DNA of 64,000 nucleotides. Source: Bacillus atrophaeus. GTDB lineage: Bacteria > Bacillota > Bacilli > Bacillales > Bacillaceae. The stretch lies in the NCBI RefSeq assembly GCF_001584335.1, contig NZ_LSBB01000003.1, positions 124,001 to 188,000 of the forward strand, written 5' to 3'. Shown here in pieces: positions 1 through 9,230 of the stretch. How positions within the stretch are numbered: the first letter of the stretch is position 1; the number at the start of each line of letters is the position of its first letter. The notes under the pieces are model-generated. The model saw only the letters and a program-made list of their open reading frames with translations, did no database searches and was not told the origin of the DNA. Made by a program: the position numbers and the translations under genes.

Positions 1-1
1 C

Positions 2-544
2 GCGGGCGGCGGCGATAACGAAAAAGAAGGCGCTTCGACCATACTGTTTCCCGTCATTCAGAAAAAAAAGCTGGCGGGCATACTGAGAACGTTTACGCCG
101 GAGTATACATTTGAAGCAAAAAGCCATCATCTGCCGAAGCGGGCATTAAGACGATATCTTTTCCGTTCAACTATATTTTCAATCGTGCTGATCATTCCGT
201 TATGTATCTTTTTCCATCCGTGGGGATATTTTTCTCTTATCTTGCTGCCGATCGAATTAGTCTTTGGCTACTTAGCGTATAGGGACTCCTCTTGGCACAT
301 CAGCGGGGAAAAGCTACAGCTCACCACAAGATTTGTCGGAAAAAATACGGCGATTATTCTTAGAAGAAGAATGCAGATTTATAAAGTCAGCCAATCCTAT
401 TTCCAGACAAAAAAACAGCTCTCTACCATCTCAACTTCTGTTAAATCATCAAGCAATATGGAAGAGTTAACGGTAAAGGATATTGAAGCGGGGGACGCGC
501 AGCACATTTTTCGATGGTATTCGTACGAAAAAGCGGACGGTTAA
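2..544 (+). CDS. ydbT: YdbT, PH-domain membrane protein, 3' part only
   Basis: The reading frame is open from base 2, so the gene begins upstream and only its last 180 codons are here. A hydrophobic stretch (about residues 60-90 of the visible part, IPLCIFFHPWGYFSLILLP) is followed by a bacterial PH-like C-terminal domain with the phrase SSWHISGEKLQLTTRF. In B. subtilis, YdbT and its upstream partner YdbS are paired PH-domain membrane proteins, and YdbST has been linked to resistance to foreign antimicrobial peptides. The stop codon overlaps the convergent ydcA stop (541-544). The identification rests on residue content and on the gene order ydbT-ydcA-acpS. Confidence 0.85.
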   Translation, partial: AGGGDNEKEGASTILFPVIQKKKLAGILRTFTPEYTFEAKSHHLPKRALRRYLFRSTIFSIVLIIPLCIFFHPWGYFSLILLPIELVFGYLAYRDSSWHISGEKLQLTTRFVGKNTAIILRRRMQIYKVSQSYFQTKKQLSTISTSVKSSSNMEELTVKDIEAGDAQHIFRWYSYEKADG

Positions 545-1140
545 AACCGCCGCTCTTTTTTTTGGATACATAAGAATGAAAGAACAAACCCGCCGACAAG
601 CCCGAACAGGTGGGCCATAACATTAATATTTGAATTGATAAACGTCATGAGAACGGCCACAACGAGCAGTGTGATAATCATTTTCGAATTTTCCTGATCA
701 ATCAGTTCTTTTCGGTAAAGAACCATATACAGATAGACACCGAACAAGCCGAATATCGCGCCTGAAGCGCCCACATGCACGTAATCAAGCGATTCAGTGA
801 AGTAGGTGCCGACATTTCCGATTATGCCTGATCCGACATATACAAGAAGAAAACGGGCTTTTCCAAGCAGCCGTTCTAAAGCGGGAGCAAATAAAAAGAT
901 GGACATCGAATTAAAAAGAAGGTGGGCAAATCCGGCATGCAGGAAAATAGGTGTAATCAGCCGCCACCATTCTCCGTTAGCCACCCCGAGGTTATAGCCT
1001 GTTACGGCATCTCCCCATAATATGACCGAATGAATGGGCAATTTGAAAAAAATCCACAAAACTGATTGAATGGCTAATATACAAGCAACGGCGGGATAAA
1101 GCCTGATAAATGTTTGGAAATTTTCAGTTCGTATAAACAT
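541..1140 (-). CDS. ydcA: YdcA, rhomboid-family intramembrane serine protease
   Basis: A protein of 199 aa with several hydrophobic segments and the rhomboid signatures: HAGFAHLLFNS, the catalytic-serine loop GASGAIFG, and a late AHLFGLVGG that supplies the histidine of the Ser-His dyad. Rhomboids cleave transmembrane segments inside the lipid bilayer; the substrate of YdcA is unknown. Upstream in-frame Met codons exist (to 1161), but an AAAGGGG ribosome-binding site sits 6 bases before the ATG at 1140, which gives the N-terminus MFIRTENFQTF. The gene runs convergently into ydbT with overlapping stop codons and diverges from acpS. Confidence 0.88.
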   Translation of the reverse strand: MFIRTENFQTFIRLYPAVACILAIQSVLWIFFKLPIHSVILWGDAVTGYNLGVANGEWWRLITPIFLHAGFAHLLFNSMSIFLFAPALERLLGKARFLLVYVGSGIIGNVGTYFTESLDYVHVGASGAIFGLFGVYLYMVLYRKELIDQENSKMIITLLVVAVLMTFINSNINVMAHLFGLVGGFVLSFLCIQKKERRF

Positions 1141-1239
1141 CATGAGCCCCTTTGCCATCATTTTTGATATTTATATAGTAACACGTTTATGAGATAAACC
1201 ATTTAAATAGTACAGACTTTTAGGAGGGATCAATCCCAT

Positions 1240-1605
1240 ATGATTCACGGTATTGGTTTAGACATCGTTGAGCTTGATCGAATCGCTTCCTTGTGCGGCC
1301 GGCAGGAAAGATTCGCTGAACGGATTCTGACTGAATCAGAACAAGCCCAGTATGAATCGCTCTCAGCAAAGAGGAGAATTGAATTTCTCGCTGGCAGATT
1401 CGCCGCGAAAGAAGCATTCTCAAAAGCATTTGGAACAGGAATAGGCAAGCATCTCAGCTTTCAAGATATCGAAGTGAAAAAAGATACCCATGGCAAACCC
1501 TCTATCGTATGCGCGAAACTCAGCCAGGCCAATGTTCACGTATCCATCACACATACGAAGGAATATGCGGCAGCGCAGGTTTTGATTGAAAGGTTGTCAA
1601 GCTAG
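1240..1605 (+). CDS. acpS: Holo-[acyl-carrier-protein] synthase
   Basis: A 121-aa AcpS-type phosphopantetheinyl transferase. It moves 4'-phosphopantetheine from coenzyme A to the serine of acyl carrier protein, which fatty acid synthesis needs. The family motifs are visible: GIGLDIVELDRI near the N-terminus (metal-binding Asp) and FLAGRFAAKEAFSKAFGTG in the centre (metal-binding Glu), then VSITHTKEYAAAQV near the end. The ATG at 1240 follows a clear AGGAGGG. The gene stands between divergent ydcA and ydcC, as in B. subtilis (ydcB). Confidence 0.95.
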   Translation: MIHGIGLDIVELDRIASLCGRQERFAERILTESEQAQYESLSAKRRIEFLAGRFAAKEAFSKAFGTGIGKHLSFQDIEVKKDTHGKPSIVCAKLSQANVHVSITHTKEYAAAQVLIERLSS

Positions 1606-1781
1606 TCTGCATATTCGTACGGCCCCTCTCATATATTTGATAATGCATTAAGGGAGACAAGTTGTTTGAGGCTTTTATGGTACGCAGCCGTTCTGTCTAA
1701 AAGAGTGTTCCAAGCGTACCGTTAAAGTCAAACAAGCGGTTTCTTCCTTTTACATCAATTGAGAAGAAGGGGTTGAAAAAG

Positions 1782-2789
1782 GTGAGAAAAAGCTTTGTTT
1801 TGCTTTTAACGGGACTGCTTGCTGTCCTTATTCTTTCTGCCTGCGGACAAAAGTCACAGGAAGATGTCGTAACTGGATTAGACAAAAAGGCGAAGGAATA
1901 CACCTCATACAAAGCAAAAGCAAAAATGACCATCGAGACAGGAAGTGAACCGCAGGTATACAACGTGGAGATTTGGCACAAAAAACCTTCTTTATACCGG
2001 GTTTATTTAGAAAATCCGAAGAAAGATCAAAATCAGGTCATTTTACGAAATGACAACGGAGTATTTGTTCTCACGCCGTCTTTAAATAAGAGTTTCCGGT
2101 TCCAAAGCGACTGGCCGAACAACAGCAGCCAGGTTTACTTATTTGAATCACTTGTGAAGGATGTTCAAAATGATTCGGACGCTGTTTTCTCTTCAAAAGA
2201 ATCAAAATACGTGTTTGAAACAAAAACAAACTATCAGCACAACAAAATGCTGCCGACACAAGAAATCACATTCAACAAAAAGGATATGAGCCCATCATCC
2301 GTAAAAGTGATGGACACAGACCGCAAAGTCATGGTGAAGGTTGAATTCAGCAACTTCGAATTCAATAAACAATTTGACAAAGAATCATTTGACGAAAAGA
2401 AAAATATGACCCTTTCCCAAATAGATGTTGCCACAAGCGCGAAGCCTTCAGACACATTTGCTGTAAAAACGCCGCTGGAACTGCCTCTGGGCGTGAAGAA
2501 GCTTGAAGAAAAAGATATTACAACTGAAGAAGGGCGCCGGATCGTCATAACCTACGGCGGTGAAAAATCATTCACCTTAATTCAGGAAAAAGCTCAAGTC
2601 GCTAAAGCTTCTACATCCGTTACATTGAGCGGAGAGCCTGTTAATCTGGGGATGACAATCGGAGCTTTATCAGATACGTCCTTATCGTGGACACATGAAG
2701 GAGTCGATTACCTTCTGTCATCGAAAGACCTGACCCAGGAAGAGATGGTGACAGTTGCGAAAAGCATGCAAGGGCAATCATCAAAATAA
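1782..2789 (+). CDS. ydcC: YdcC, LolA-like lipoprotein
   Basis: A 335-aa secreted lipoprotein: a short basic N-terminus, a hydrophobic core (FVLLLTGLLAVLILSAC) and a lipobox ending at Cys. The rest is a LolA/DUF4367-like beta fold rich in Lys and Asp (AKMTIETGSEPQVYNVEIW). Sporulation roles have been reported for outer-membrane-LolA-like lipoproteins of Bacillus; the exact job of YdcC here is not visible. I chose GTG at 1782 (9 bases after AAGAAGGGG) because the mature 168 protein begins MRKSF; a TTG at 1773 is an alternative. A hairpin terminator follows the stop. Confidence 0.85.
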   Translation: MRKSFVLLLTGLLAVLILSACGQKSQEDVVTGLDKKAKEYTSYKAKAKMTIETGSEPQVYNVEIWHKKPSLYRVYLENPKKDQNQVILRNDNGVFVLTPSLNKSFRFQSDWPNNSSQVYLFESLVKDVQNDSDAVFSSKESKYVFETKTNYQHNKMLPTQEITFNKKDMSPSSVKVMDTDRKVMVKVEFSNFEFNKQFDKESFDEKKNMTLSQIDVATSAKPSDTFAVKTPLELPLGVKKLEEKDITTEEGRRIVITYGGEKSFTLIQEKAQVAKASTSVTLSGEPVNLGMTIGALSDTSLSWTHEGVDYLLSSKDLTQEEMVTVAKSMQGQSSK

Positions 2790-2794
2790 ACACC

Positions 2795-2827
2795 AAGAGG
2801 CCGATTCATCTTTGGCCTCTTTTTTCG
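2795..2827 (+). terminator. Rho-independent terminator after ydcC
   Basis: An AAGAGGCC/GGCCTCTT stem is followed by a run of T, directly after the ydcC stop. Confidence 0.85.
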
Positions 2828-2956
2828 TAAATACTAACAGCAAGCCGCTGAAATGGACGGATGCTCCTCAGTAAAAAAATTCCTTAAGAAGGGAGTTTCA
2901 CTTTGTCCTTTGTTTTTAGTATGATATGAAGTGAATAAACACTAGGAAGTGTCCTG

Positions 2957-4126
2957 ATGAACATAAAACCGTTTTACAGAGATACGTGGGCAGAAATTAA
3001 CTTGTCTGCGATAGAAGAAAATGTAAGCAATATGAAAAAGCATATCGGTGACCGCGTTGAGCTAATGGCGGTAGTGAAGGCAAACGCCTACGGCCATGGT
3101 GATGCGGAAGTGGCGGAAGCGGCATTGTCCGCAGGTGCTTCATGCCTAGCTGTTGCCATTTTGGATGAAGCGATATCATTGCGAAAACGCGGCCTGGCCG
3201 CGCCTATTTTGGTGCTTGGAGCCGTTCCGCCGGAATATGTGGAGATAGCGGCTGAATATGACGTTACGCTGACAGGCTACTCAGTCGAATGGATACAGGA
3301 AGCTGCCCGCCACATAAAAGAGACCCCCGTCCACTTTCATCTAAAAGTAGACACGGGAATGAACAGGCTTGGCGTCAAAACAGAAGAAGAAGTCCAAAAC
3401 GTGATGAAAATTCTGGAGCGCAATCCCGGCTTACTATGCAAAGGCGTTTTTACTCATTTTGCAACAGCTGATGAAAAAGACAGAAGCTATTTCCTCATGC
3501 AGTTTGGACGATTTAAAGAGCTGATTGCTCCGCTTCCGTGGAAGCAGCTCATGGTTCACTGCGCAAATAGCGCCGCCGGTCTGCGTCTGAAAAAAGGCTT
3601 TTTTAACGCGGTCCGATTCGGAGTCGGCATGTACGGGCTTCGTCCGTCCGCTGAAATAACAAACGAGATTCCGTTCCGGCTGCACCAGGCATTCACCCTG
3701 AACTCCACTTTGATCCATGTGAAAAAAATACACAAAGGGGAGAGTGTCAGCTACGGCGCGACATATACGGCTGAGAAAGACCAATGGATTGGCACGGTGC
3801 CGGTCGGTTACGCGGACGGGTGGCTGCGAAAACTGCAAGGCACTGAGGTTCTCATAAACGGCAAAAGGCTCAAAATTGCAGGAAGAATCTGCATGGATCA
3901 ATTTATGGTTGAACTGGATAAAGAGTATCCCCCGGGAACCAGAGTCACTTTGATCGGCAGACAAAAGGACGACTGCATAACCGTTGATGAAATCGCCAGC
4001 CGGCTGGAAACGATTAACTATGAAGTGACATGTACAATAAGTTCCCGCGTTCCCCGTATGTTTTTGAAAAATGGGAGTATAATGGAAGTAAGAAATCCTT
4101 TATTGCAGGAAAATGCAAGCAAATAG
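2957..4126 (+). CDS. alr: Alanine racemase
   Basis: A 389-aa PLP enzyme that interconverts L- and D-alanine for peptidoglycan. The PLP lysine lies in VVKANAYGHG near residue 40; the second catalytic base (Tyr) lies in GESVSYGATYTAEKDQW near residue 265. RICMDQFMV is the conserved C-terminal substrate-site segment. It matches the family in length and carries no signal peptide. The ATG follows a short leader with AGGAAGTG. It precedes ndoAI-ndoA, the same order as in B. subtilis. Confidence 0.95.
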   Translation: MNIKPFYRDTWAEINLSAIEENVSNMKKHIGDRVELMAVVKANAYGHGDAEVAEAALSAGASCLAVAILDEAISLRKRGLAAPILVLGAVPPEYVEIAAEYDVTLTGYSVEWIQEAARHIKETPVHFHLKVDTGMNRLGVKTEEEVQNVMKILERNPGLLCKGVFTHFATADEKDRSYFLMQFGRFKELIAPLPWKQLMVHCANSAAGLRLKKGFFNAVRFGVGMYGLRPSAEITNEIPFRLHQAFTLNSTLIHVKKIHKGESVSYGATYTAEKDQWIGTVPVGYADGWLRKLQGTEVLINGKRLKIAGRICMDQFMVELDKEYPPGTRVTLIGRQKDDCITVDEIASRLETINYEVTCTISSRVPRMFLKNGSIMEVRNPLLQENASK

Positions 4127-4244
4127 CCTCTGTTACAAAAAGAGAATTTATAAAACAGCTTTGCTTGATGTGTGAATAATGGTATCATTATCACTGGATG
4201 GATAAACGAGTCGTATCCGTAAGTTTGGTGGAGGTGTATGTTTT

Positions 4245-4526
4245 TTGTCTGAATCCAGCGCAACAACCGAAATGATGATTAGCTTGCCGGAAGCACTAGT
4301 AGCTGAATTGGATGGTGTAGCGATGCGGGAGAAACGAAGCAGAAACGAACTAATATCACAAGCAGTGAGAGCCTATGTCAGCGAACGCACAACTCGTCAC
4401 AACCGTGATTTGATGAGACGCGGATATATGGAAATGGCGAAAATCAACCTGAATATTTCTTCTGAAGCTCATTTTGCTGAGTGCGAAGCAGAAACGACCG
4501 TTGAGCGCTTAGTCAGCGGAGGATAA
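4245..4526 (+). CDS. ndoAI: EndoAI antitoxin, ribbon-helix-helix protein
   Basis: A 93-aa antitoxin of the EndoA (MazF-like) toxin. The N-terminal half is a ribbon-helix-helix DNA-binding fold ([15 protein letters not shown]...[16 protein letters not shown]). The C-terminal tail wraps the toxin in the known complex. It starts with TTG at 4245, after GGTGGAGGTG. The toxin gene begins 4 bases after its stop, typical of translational coupling. Confidence 0.93.
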   Translation: MSESSATTEMMISLPEALVAELDGVAMREKRSRNELISQAVRAYVSERTTRHNRDLMRRGYMEMAKINLNISSEAHFAECEAETTVERLVSGG

Positions 4527-4530
4527 TCAT

Positions 4531-4881
4531 TTGATTGTTAAACGCGGCGATGTTTATTTTGCTGATTTATCTCCTGTTGTTGGCTCAGAGCAAGGCGGAG
4601 TGCGCCCGGTTTTGGTGATTCAAAATGATATCGGAAATCGCTTTAGCCCAACTGCTATTGTTGCAGCCATAACAGCCCAAATACAGAAAGCGAAATTACC
4701 AACCCACGTCGAAATTGATGCGAAACGCTACGGTTTTGAAAGAGACTCCGTTATTTTGCTGGAACAAATTCGGACGATTGACAAGCAAAGATTAACGGAT
4801 AAGATTACTCATCTGGATGATGAAATGATGGATAAGGTTGATGAAGCCTTACAAATTAGTTTGGCACTCATTGATTTTTAG
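4531..4881 (+). CDS. ndoA: EndoA toxin, MazF-family mRNA interferase
   Basis: A 116-aa MazF/PemK-fold ribonuclease ([20 protein letters not shown] at the N-terminus). The B. subtilis enzyme cuts single-stranded RNA at [21 protein letters not shown] and the late [12 protein letters not shown] are conserved. The start is TTG at 4531. It lies directly upstream of the sigma-B module, as in 168, but a terminator and a new promoter separate the two. Confidence 0.95.
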   Translation: MIVKRGDVYFADLSPVVGSEQGGVRPVLVIQNDIGNRFSPTAIVAAITAQIQKAKLPTHVEIDAKRYGFERDSVILLEQIRTIDKQRLTDKITHLDDEMMDKVDEALQISLALIDF

Positions 4882-4894
4882 TAATATTTTCTTG

Positions 4895-4921
4895 GTTGCT
4901 CATAAGGAGCAACTTTTTTTG
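4895..4921 (+). terminator. Terminator after ndoA
   Basis: A GTTGCTC/GAGCAAC stem with a four- to five-base loop and seven or more T. Confidence 0.85.
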
Positions 4922-4947
4922 TTTTCGAAAAAAATTAACGCTATAAT
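4919..4947 (+). promoter_or_regulatory. Sigma-A-type promoter of the rsbRA-sigB operon
   Basis: TTGTTT (4919-4924), a 17-base spacer and TATAAT (4942-4947), placed 50 bases before rsbRA. The -35 box overlaps the T run of the ndoA terminator. This fits the known housekeeping promoter of the eight-gene operon. Confidence 0.75.
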
Positions 4948-4996
4948 AGGTAAATAAAGATATAAAATGTTGCTTTTTGTCGGGAGGTACAACGAA

Positions 4997-5815
4997 ATGC
5001 CGAATCAGACGATACATGGGTTCATTTCAGAGAATCAGAATGAACTGCTCGAACAGTGGACAAACACGTTAAAGAAACTAAGTGATCAAGAATCATATCA
5101 GCTGACTGATCAAGTGTACAAAAATATATGCAAAGATTATATAGAGATTCTTCTTTCTTCTTCAACAGAAACCATTGCTGAGGAACAAGTAAGCGAACTG
5201 GCGCTCAGAGCCGTTCAAATCGGTCTGTCCTTAAAGTTTTTAGCTACAGGCCTTTCGGAATTCTGGAAACATCTTTACAAGGAAATGAACGACGGCACTT
5301 TAACAGATCAAGAAAGTACGGAGTTAATCTGGCAGATTGAAAGTTTTTTCAATCCGATCAACACGGAAATCTTAAATCAATATTCAATCTCATGGGAAAA
5401 AACCGTCTCCCTTCAAAAAATCGCGCTTCAAGAACTTTCTGCGCCGCTTATTCCGGTGTTTGAACATATCACCGTTATGCCGCTTGTCGGAACGATTGAT
5501 ACCGAACGCGCAAAAAGAATTATGGAAAACCTGCTGAATGGCGTGGTGAAACATCGCTCACAGGTTGTTTTAATCGACATTACGGGAGTTCCGGTTGTCG
5601 ATACAATGGTTGCCCACCATATTATTCAGGCATCAGAAGCGGTAAGGCTTGTCGGAGCAAAATGCCTGCTGGCGGGAATTCGGCCGGAAATCGCTCAAAC
5701 CATCGTCAATCTGGGAATAGATTTATCACAGATTATTACTAAGAATACCCTTCAAAAAGGAATTCAAACAGCATTGGAAATGACAAATCGAAAAATCGTT
5801 TCATTGGGGGAATAA
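4997..5815 (+). CDS. rsbRA: RsbRA, stressosome sensor/scaffold protein
   Basis: A 272-aa stressosome component. The first 130 residues are a non-haem globin-like sensor fold and the rest is a STAS domain. The phosphorylatable threonines are visible in [11 protein letters not shown] and in [15 protein letters not shown]. RsbRA forms the large stressosome with RsbS; RsbT phosphorylates both and is released under environmental stress. I chose ATG 4997, 9 bases after GGGAGGT, rather than an upstream in-frame ATG at 4967 that would place the ribosome-binding site inside the gene. Confidence 0.95.
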   Translation: MPNQTIHGFISENQNELLEQWTNTLKKLSDQESYQLTDQVYKNICKDYIEILLSSSTETIAEEQVSELALRAVQIGLSLKFLATGLSEFWKHLYKEMNDGTLTDQESTELIWQIESFFNPINTEILNQYSISWEKTVSLQKIALQELSAPLIPVFEHITVMPLVGTIDTERAKRIMENLLNGVVKHRSQVVLIDITGVPVVDTMVAHHIIQASEAVRLVGAKCLLAGIRPEIAQTIVNLGIDLSQIITKNTLQKGIQTALEMTNRKIVSLGE

Positions 5816-5819
5816 CATT

Positions 5820-6185
5820 TTGAGACATCCGAAAATCCCGATCCTGAAACTATACAATTGCTTATTAGTCTCCATTCAATGGGAGCTTGACGATCAAACC
5901 GCATTGCACTTTCAAGAGGATCTATTAAATAAAATCTATGAAACAGGCGCAAACGGAGTCGTTATTGATCTCACCTCAGTCGACATGATTGATTCGTTTA
6001 TCGCGAAAGTACTGGGTGATGTGATTACAATGTCAAAATTAATGGGTGCCAAAGTTGTCTTAACAGGAATTCAGCCTGCTGTAGCCGTTACGCTGATTGA
6101 ACTCGGCATAGCGCTTGAAGAAATTGAAACAGCGCTCGATTTAGAGCAAGGGCTTGAGACATTGAAGCGGGAATTGGGGGAATAG
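5820..6185 (+). CDS. rsbS: RsbS, stressosome STAS-domain antagonist of RsbT
   Basis: A 121-aa single STAS domain. The target serine sits in [13 protein letters not shown]. Unphosphorylated RsbS holds RsbT in the stressosome; phosphorylation frees RsbT. It starts with TTG at 5820, 4 bases after the rsbRA stop, and rsbT follows at +2 bases, consistent with coupled translation. Confidence 0.95.
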   Translation: MRHPKIPILKLYNCLLVSIQWELDDQTALHFQEDLLNKIYETGANGVVIDLTSVDMIDSFIAKVLGDVITMSKLMGAKVVLTGIQPAVAVTLIELGIALEEIETALDLEQGLETLKRELGE

Positions 6186-6187
6186 CT

Positions 6188-6589
6188 ATGAACGACCAAT
6201 CCTGTGTAAAGATCATGACAGAATGGGACATCGTGGCCGCGAGACAGCTTGGGCGAAACGTTGCGAAAGAATTAGGCTTCGGAACTGTTGACCAGGCAAG
6301 AATCACGACGGCTATTTCAGAGTTAGCAAGGAACATCTATTTATACGCCGGTAAAGGTCAAGTCTGCATCGAACAGGTAGCTGACAGAGGCAAAAAAGGA
6401 CTTAAAATTATAGCGGAGGACACAGGACCCGGAATTGCCGATATCCGCAAAGTAATGGAAGACGGCTTTTCAACATCTGGCGGGCTTGGAGCGGGGCTTC
6501 CGGGCGTAAAGAGGCTGATGGATGATTTCAGCTTAAATTCCGTTGCGGGGCAAGGTACGGAGATACAAGCCATCAAATGGCTTCGGTAG
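6188..6589 (+). CDS. rsbT: RsbT, switch kinase and RsbU activator
   Basis: A 133-aa GHKL-fold serine/threonine kinase. The N box is ISELARNIYLYAG, followed by the ATP-binding G1 (EDTGPGI) and G2 (GLGAGLPGVKRLMD) boxes. It phosphorylates RsbRA and RsbS, then binds the N-terminus of RsbU to turn on its phosphatase activity. It ends just before the rsbU ribosome-binding site. Confidence 0.95.
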   Translation: MNDQSCVKIMTEWDIVAARQLGRNVAKELGFGTVDQARITTAISELARNIYLYAGKGQVCIEQVADRGKKGLKIIAEDTGPGIADIRKVMEDGFSTSGGLGAGLPGVKRLMDDFSLNSVAGQGTEIQAIKWLR

Positions 6590-6600
6590 GAGGTAAGAAA

Positions 6601-7608
6601 GTGGATTTCAAGGAGGTTATTGAGCAGCGGTATCATCAGCTGCTTAGTCGATATATAGCCGAATTAACAGAAACATCTTTATATCAAGCTCAAAAATTCA
6701 GCCGAAAAACAATCGAGCATCAAGTTCCTCCGGAAGAAATTATCAGTATTCACCGTAAAGTGTTAAAGGAACTGTATCCGGATCTGCCTGGAGATGTTTT
6801 TCATTCGCTGGATTTTTTAATAGAAGTCATGATAGGTTACGGGCTCGCATATCAGGAGCATCAAACCCTCAGAGGAATACAGCAGGAAATCAAATCGGAA
6901 ATAGAAATCGCTGCGAACGTGCAGCAAACTCTTCTCGAAACAAAAATCCCGCAAGAAGAAGCTCTGGACATTGGCGCAATCAGTGTTCCTGCTAAACAAA
7001 TGAGCGGAGATTATTATCATTTTGTCAGAGATAAGGAATCTATTAACATTGCAATTGCCGATGTCATCGGGAAAGGCATACCGGCCGCTTTATGTATGTC
7101 GATGATTAAGTATGCAATGGATTCTTTGCCTGAAACCGGAATCCATCCTTCACAAGTGCTGAAAAATCTCAATCGCGTAGTTGAGCAAAATGTTGATCCG
7201 AGTATGTTTATTACCATGTTTTACGCGAATTACAATATGAACAGCCATAAATTCACATATGCCTCGGCGGGGCATGAACCTGGTTTTTATTATTGTAAAA
7301 AAGAAAATAAATTCTATGATTTAACAGCCAAAGGTTTGGTTCTCGGCATCTCGCAGGATTTCGATTACGAAGAATATGAACAGCATCTGGATGAAGGAGA
7401 TATGATCGTTTTATTTTCCGACGGCGTGACAGAATGCCGGTCAGAAGACGGTTTCTTGGAGCGTCTTGATATACAGAAGCTGATAGAGGAACATATGTGT
7501 TGTCCTGCACAAGAGATGGTGCAAAATATTTACGAAAGCCTTCTTAAATTGCAGGATTTTCAGCTTCATGATGATTTTACGTTAATTGTTTTAACAAGAA
7601 AGGTTTAA
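6601..7608 (+). CDS. rsbU: RsbU, PP2C-type phosphatase of RsbV
   Basis: A 335-aa positive regulator of sigma-B. About 85 N-terminal residues form the RsbT-binding domain (EVIEQRYHQLLSRYIAE); the PP2C/SpoIIE-type phosphatase domain follows, with metal-binding Asp in MSGDYYHF, IADVIGKGIPAALC and LFSDGVTE. It dephosphorylates RsbV-P. I chose GTG at 6601, preceded by TAGGAGGT; an ATG at 6577 lies inside rsbT. The sigma-B promoter of rsbV overlaps the end of the gene. Confidence 0.94.
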   Translation: MDFKEVIEQRYHQLLSRYIAELTETSLYQAQKFSRKTIEHQVPPEEIISIHRKVLKELYPDLPGDVFHSLDFLIEVMIGYGLAYQEHQTLRGIQQEIKSEIEIAANVQQTLLETKIPQEEALDIGAISVPAKQMSGDYYHFVRDKESINIAIADVIGKGIPAALCMSMIKYAMDSLPETGIHPSQVLKNLNRVVEQNVDPSMFITMFYANYNMNSHKFTYASAGHEPGFYYCKKENKFYDLTAKGLVLGISQDFDYEEYEQHLDEGDMIVLFSDGVTECRSEDGFLERLDIQKLIEEHMCCPAQEMVQNIYESLLKLQDFQLHDDFTLIVLTRKV

Positions 7609-7628
7609 AGAATAAAAAGCCCGGGTAT
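7603..7628 (+). promoter_or_regulatory. Sigma-B promoter of rsbV-rsbW-sigB-rsbX
   Basis: GTTTAA (7603-7608), a 14-base spacer and GGGTAT (7623-7628): an exact match to the sigma-B consensus, 40 bases before rsbV. It gives sigma-B its positive feedback. The -35 box contains the stop codon of rsbU. Confidence 0.93.
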
Positions 7629-7667
7629 TAGACCATTAGTAAAAAGGACACTTTTGAGGTGATAAAA

Positions 7668-7997
7668 ATGAATTTAACGGTAAATGTTAAACAAAACGAT
7701 AATGATATACAAGTAAAAATCGCAGGAGAAATTGATGTGTATTCAGCTCCGTCACTTCGTGAAAAGCTTGTGCCTCTGGCAGAACAGGGAGCAGACATAC
7801 ACATCTGCCTGAAGGATGTCAGCTACATGGACAGCACGGGCCTTGGCGTATTTGTCGGCGTGTTTAAGACAGTCAAAAAAGAAGGCGGCTCGCTAAAGCT
7901 TGAAAACCTTTCTGAACGGCTGATCCGCTTGTTTGAGATCACGGGTCTGAAGGACATCATTGATATTTCTGCAAAGTCAGAAGGTGGGGTACAATGA
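7668..7997 (+). CDS. rsbV: RsbV, anti-anti-sigma factor
   Basis: A 109-aa STAS protein. The regulatory serine lies in [13 protein letters not shown]. When dephosphorylated it binds RsbW and frees sigma-B. ATG 7668 has TGAGGTG 6 bases upstream. It overlaps rsbW by four bases (7994-7997). Confidence 0.95.
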   Translation: MNLTVNVKQNDNDIQVKIAGEIDVYSAPSLREKLVPLAEQGADIHICLKDVSYMDSTGLGVFVGVFKTVKKEGGSLKLENLSERLIRLFEITGLKDIIDISAKSEGGVQ

Positions 7998-8476
7998 AGA
8001 ATACAGTAGATTATATAGAGATGAAAATACCGGCTGAACCGGAATACGTGGGAATTGTCAGACTTACGCTGTCGGGTGTGGCGAGCAGAATGGGCTATAC
8101 GTACGATGACATCGAAGACCTTAAAATCGCAGTAAGCGAAGCCTGTACAAACGCGGTTCAGCATGCGTATAAAGAGGATAAAAACGGAGAAGTGTCAGTG
8201 AGATTCGGTGTATATGAAGACCGCTTAGAGGTCATTGTCGCAGATGAAGGAGACAGCTTTGATTTTGATCAGAAGCAGCAGGATCTAGGTCCTTACACAC
8301 CTTCACACACCGTAGAACAACTATCAGAAGGAGGACTCGGCCTTTATTTAATGGAAACGCTGATGGATGAAGTCAGAGTGCAGAGTAACTCAGGCGTAAC
8401 CGTGGCGATGACAAAGTATTTAAACGGGGAGCGAGTTGATCATGGCACAACCATCGAAAACTACGAAACTAACTAA
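7994..8476 (+). CDS. rsbW: RsbW, anti-sigma-B factor and RsbV kinase
   Basis: A 160-aa GHKL kinase. The N box ([14 protein letters not shown]), the [13 protein letters not shown]-lid segment and the G2 box ([14 protein letters not shown]) are visible. It holds sigma-B inactive or phosphorylates RsbV, depending on ATP and on RsbV status. The sigB start lies 35 bases inside its 3' end, so the three genes are translated as a coupled set. Confidence 0.95.
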   Translation: MKNTVDYIEMKIPAEPEYVGIVRLTLSGVASRMGYTYDDIEDLKIAVSEACTNAVQHAYKEDKNGEVSVRFGVYEDRLEVIVADEGDSFDFDQKQQDLGPYTPSHTVEQLSEGGLGLYLMETLMDEVRVQSNSGVTVAMTKYLNGERVDHGTTIENYETN

Positions 8477-9230
8477 GGATGAAGTTGATCGGCTTATAAA
8501 CGAGTACCAAACCAATCAGGATGATTCGGCGCAGGAAACGCTTGTCCAAGTCTATACGAATCTTGTCGAAGTGCTGGCGAAGAAATATTCAAAAGGCAAA
8601 AGCTTTCATGAAGATCTTCGCCAAGTAGGCATGATCGGTCTTCTCGGTGCGATCAAAAGGTATGATCCGGTAGTCGGCAAATCATTTGAAGCTTTCGCGA
8701 TTCCGACGATCATCGGAGAGATTAAACGTTTCCTCAGAGATAAGACGTGGAGTGTGCACGTTCCAAGGCGAATCAAGGAACTCGGACCCAGAATTAAAAT
8801 GGCGGTAGACACACTGACCACAGAAACGCAAAGGTCGCCAAAGGTCGAAGAGATTGCCGAATATCTCGATGTTTCCGAGGAAGAAGTACTGGAAACAATG
8901 GAAATGGGAAAAAGCTATCAGGCATTGTCTGTGGACCACAGCATTGAAGCGGATGCGGACGGAAGCACTGTAACCATTCTCGATATCGTCGGCTCACAGG
9001 AAGACGGATATGAACGCGTCAATCAGCAAATGATGCTGAAAAGTGTGCTCCATGTTCTTTCTGAACGTGAAAAACAGATTATCGATTTAACGTATATTCA
9101 AAATAAAAGCCAAAAAGAAACAGGGGACATTCTCGGTATATCTCAAATGCACGTCTCGCGTCTGCAGCGCAAAGCAGTAAAGAAACTCAGAGAGGCCTTG
9201 ATTGAAGATCCCTCTATGGAGCTAATGTAA
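8442..9230 (+). CDS. sigB: General stress sigma factor sigma-B
   Basis: A 262-aa group 3 sigma-70 factor. Region 2 includes LRQVGMIGLLGAIKRYDPVV and FAIPTIIGEIKRFLRD; region 3 includes VPRRIKELGP; region 4 ends with DILGISQMHVSRLQRKAVK. It directs the general stress regulon. ATG 8442 gives the family N-terminus [18 protein letters not shown]. Its stop overlaps the rsbX start by one base. Confidence 0.96.
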   Translation: MAQPSKTTKLTKDEVDRLINEYQTNQDDSAQETLVQVYTNLVEVLAKKYSKGKSFHEDLRQVGMIGLLGAIKRYDPVVGKSFEAFAIPTIIGEIKRFLRDKTWSVHVPRRIKELGPRIKMAVDTLTTETQRSPKVEEIAEYLDVSEEEVLETMEMGKSYQALSVDHSIEADADGSTVTILDIVGSQEDGYERVNQQMMLKSVLHVLSEREKQIIDLTYIQNKSQKETGDILGISQMHVSRLQRKAVKKLREALIEDPSMELM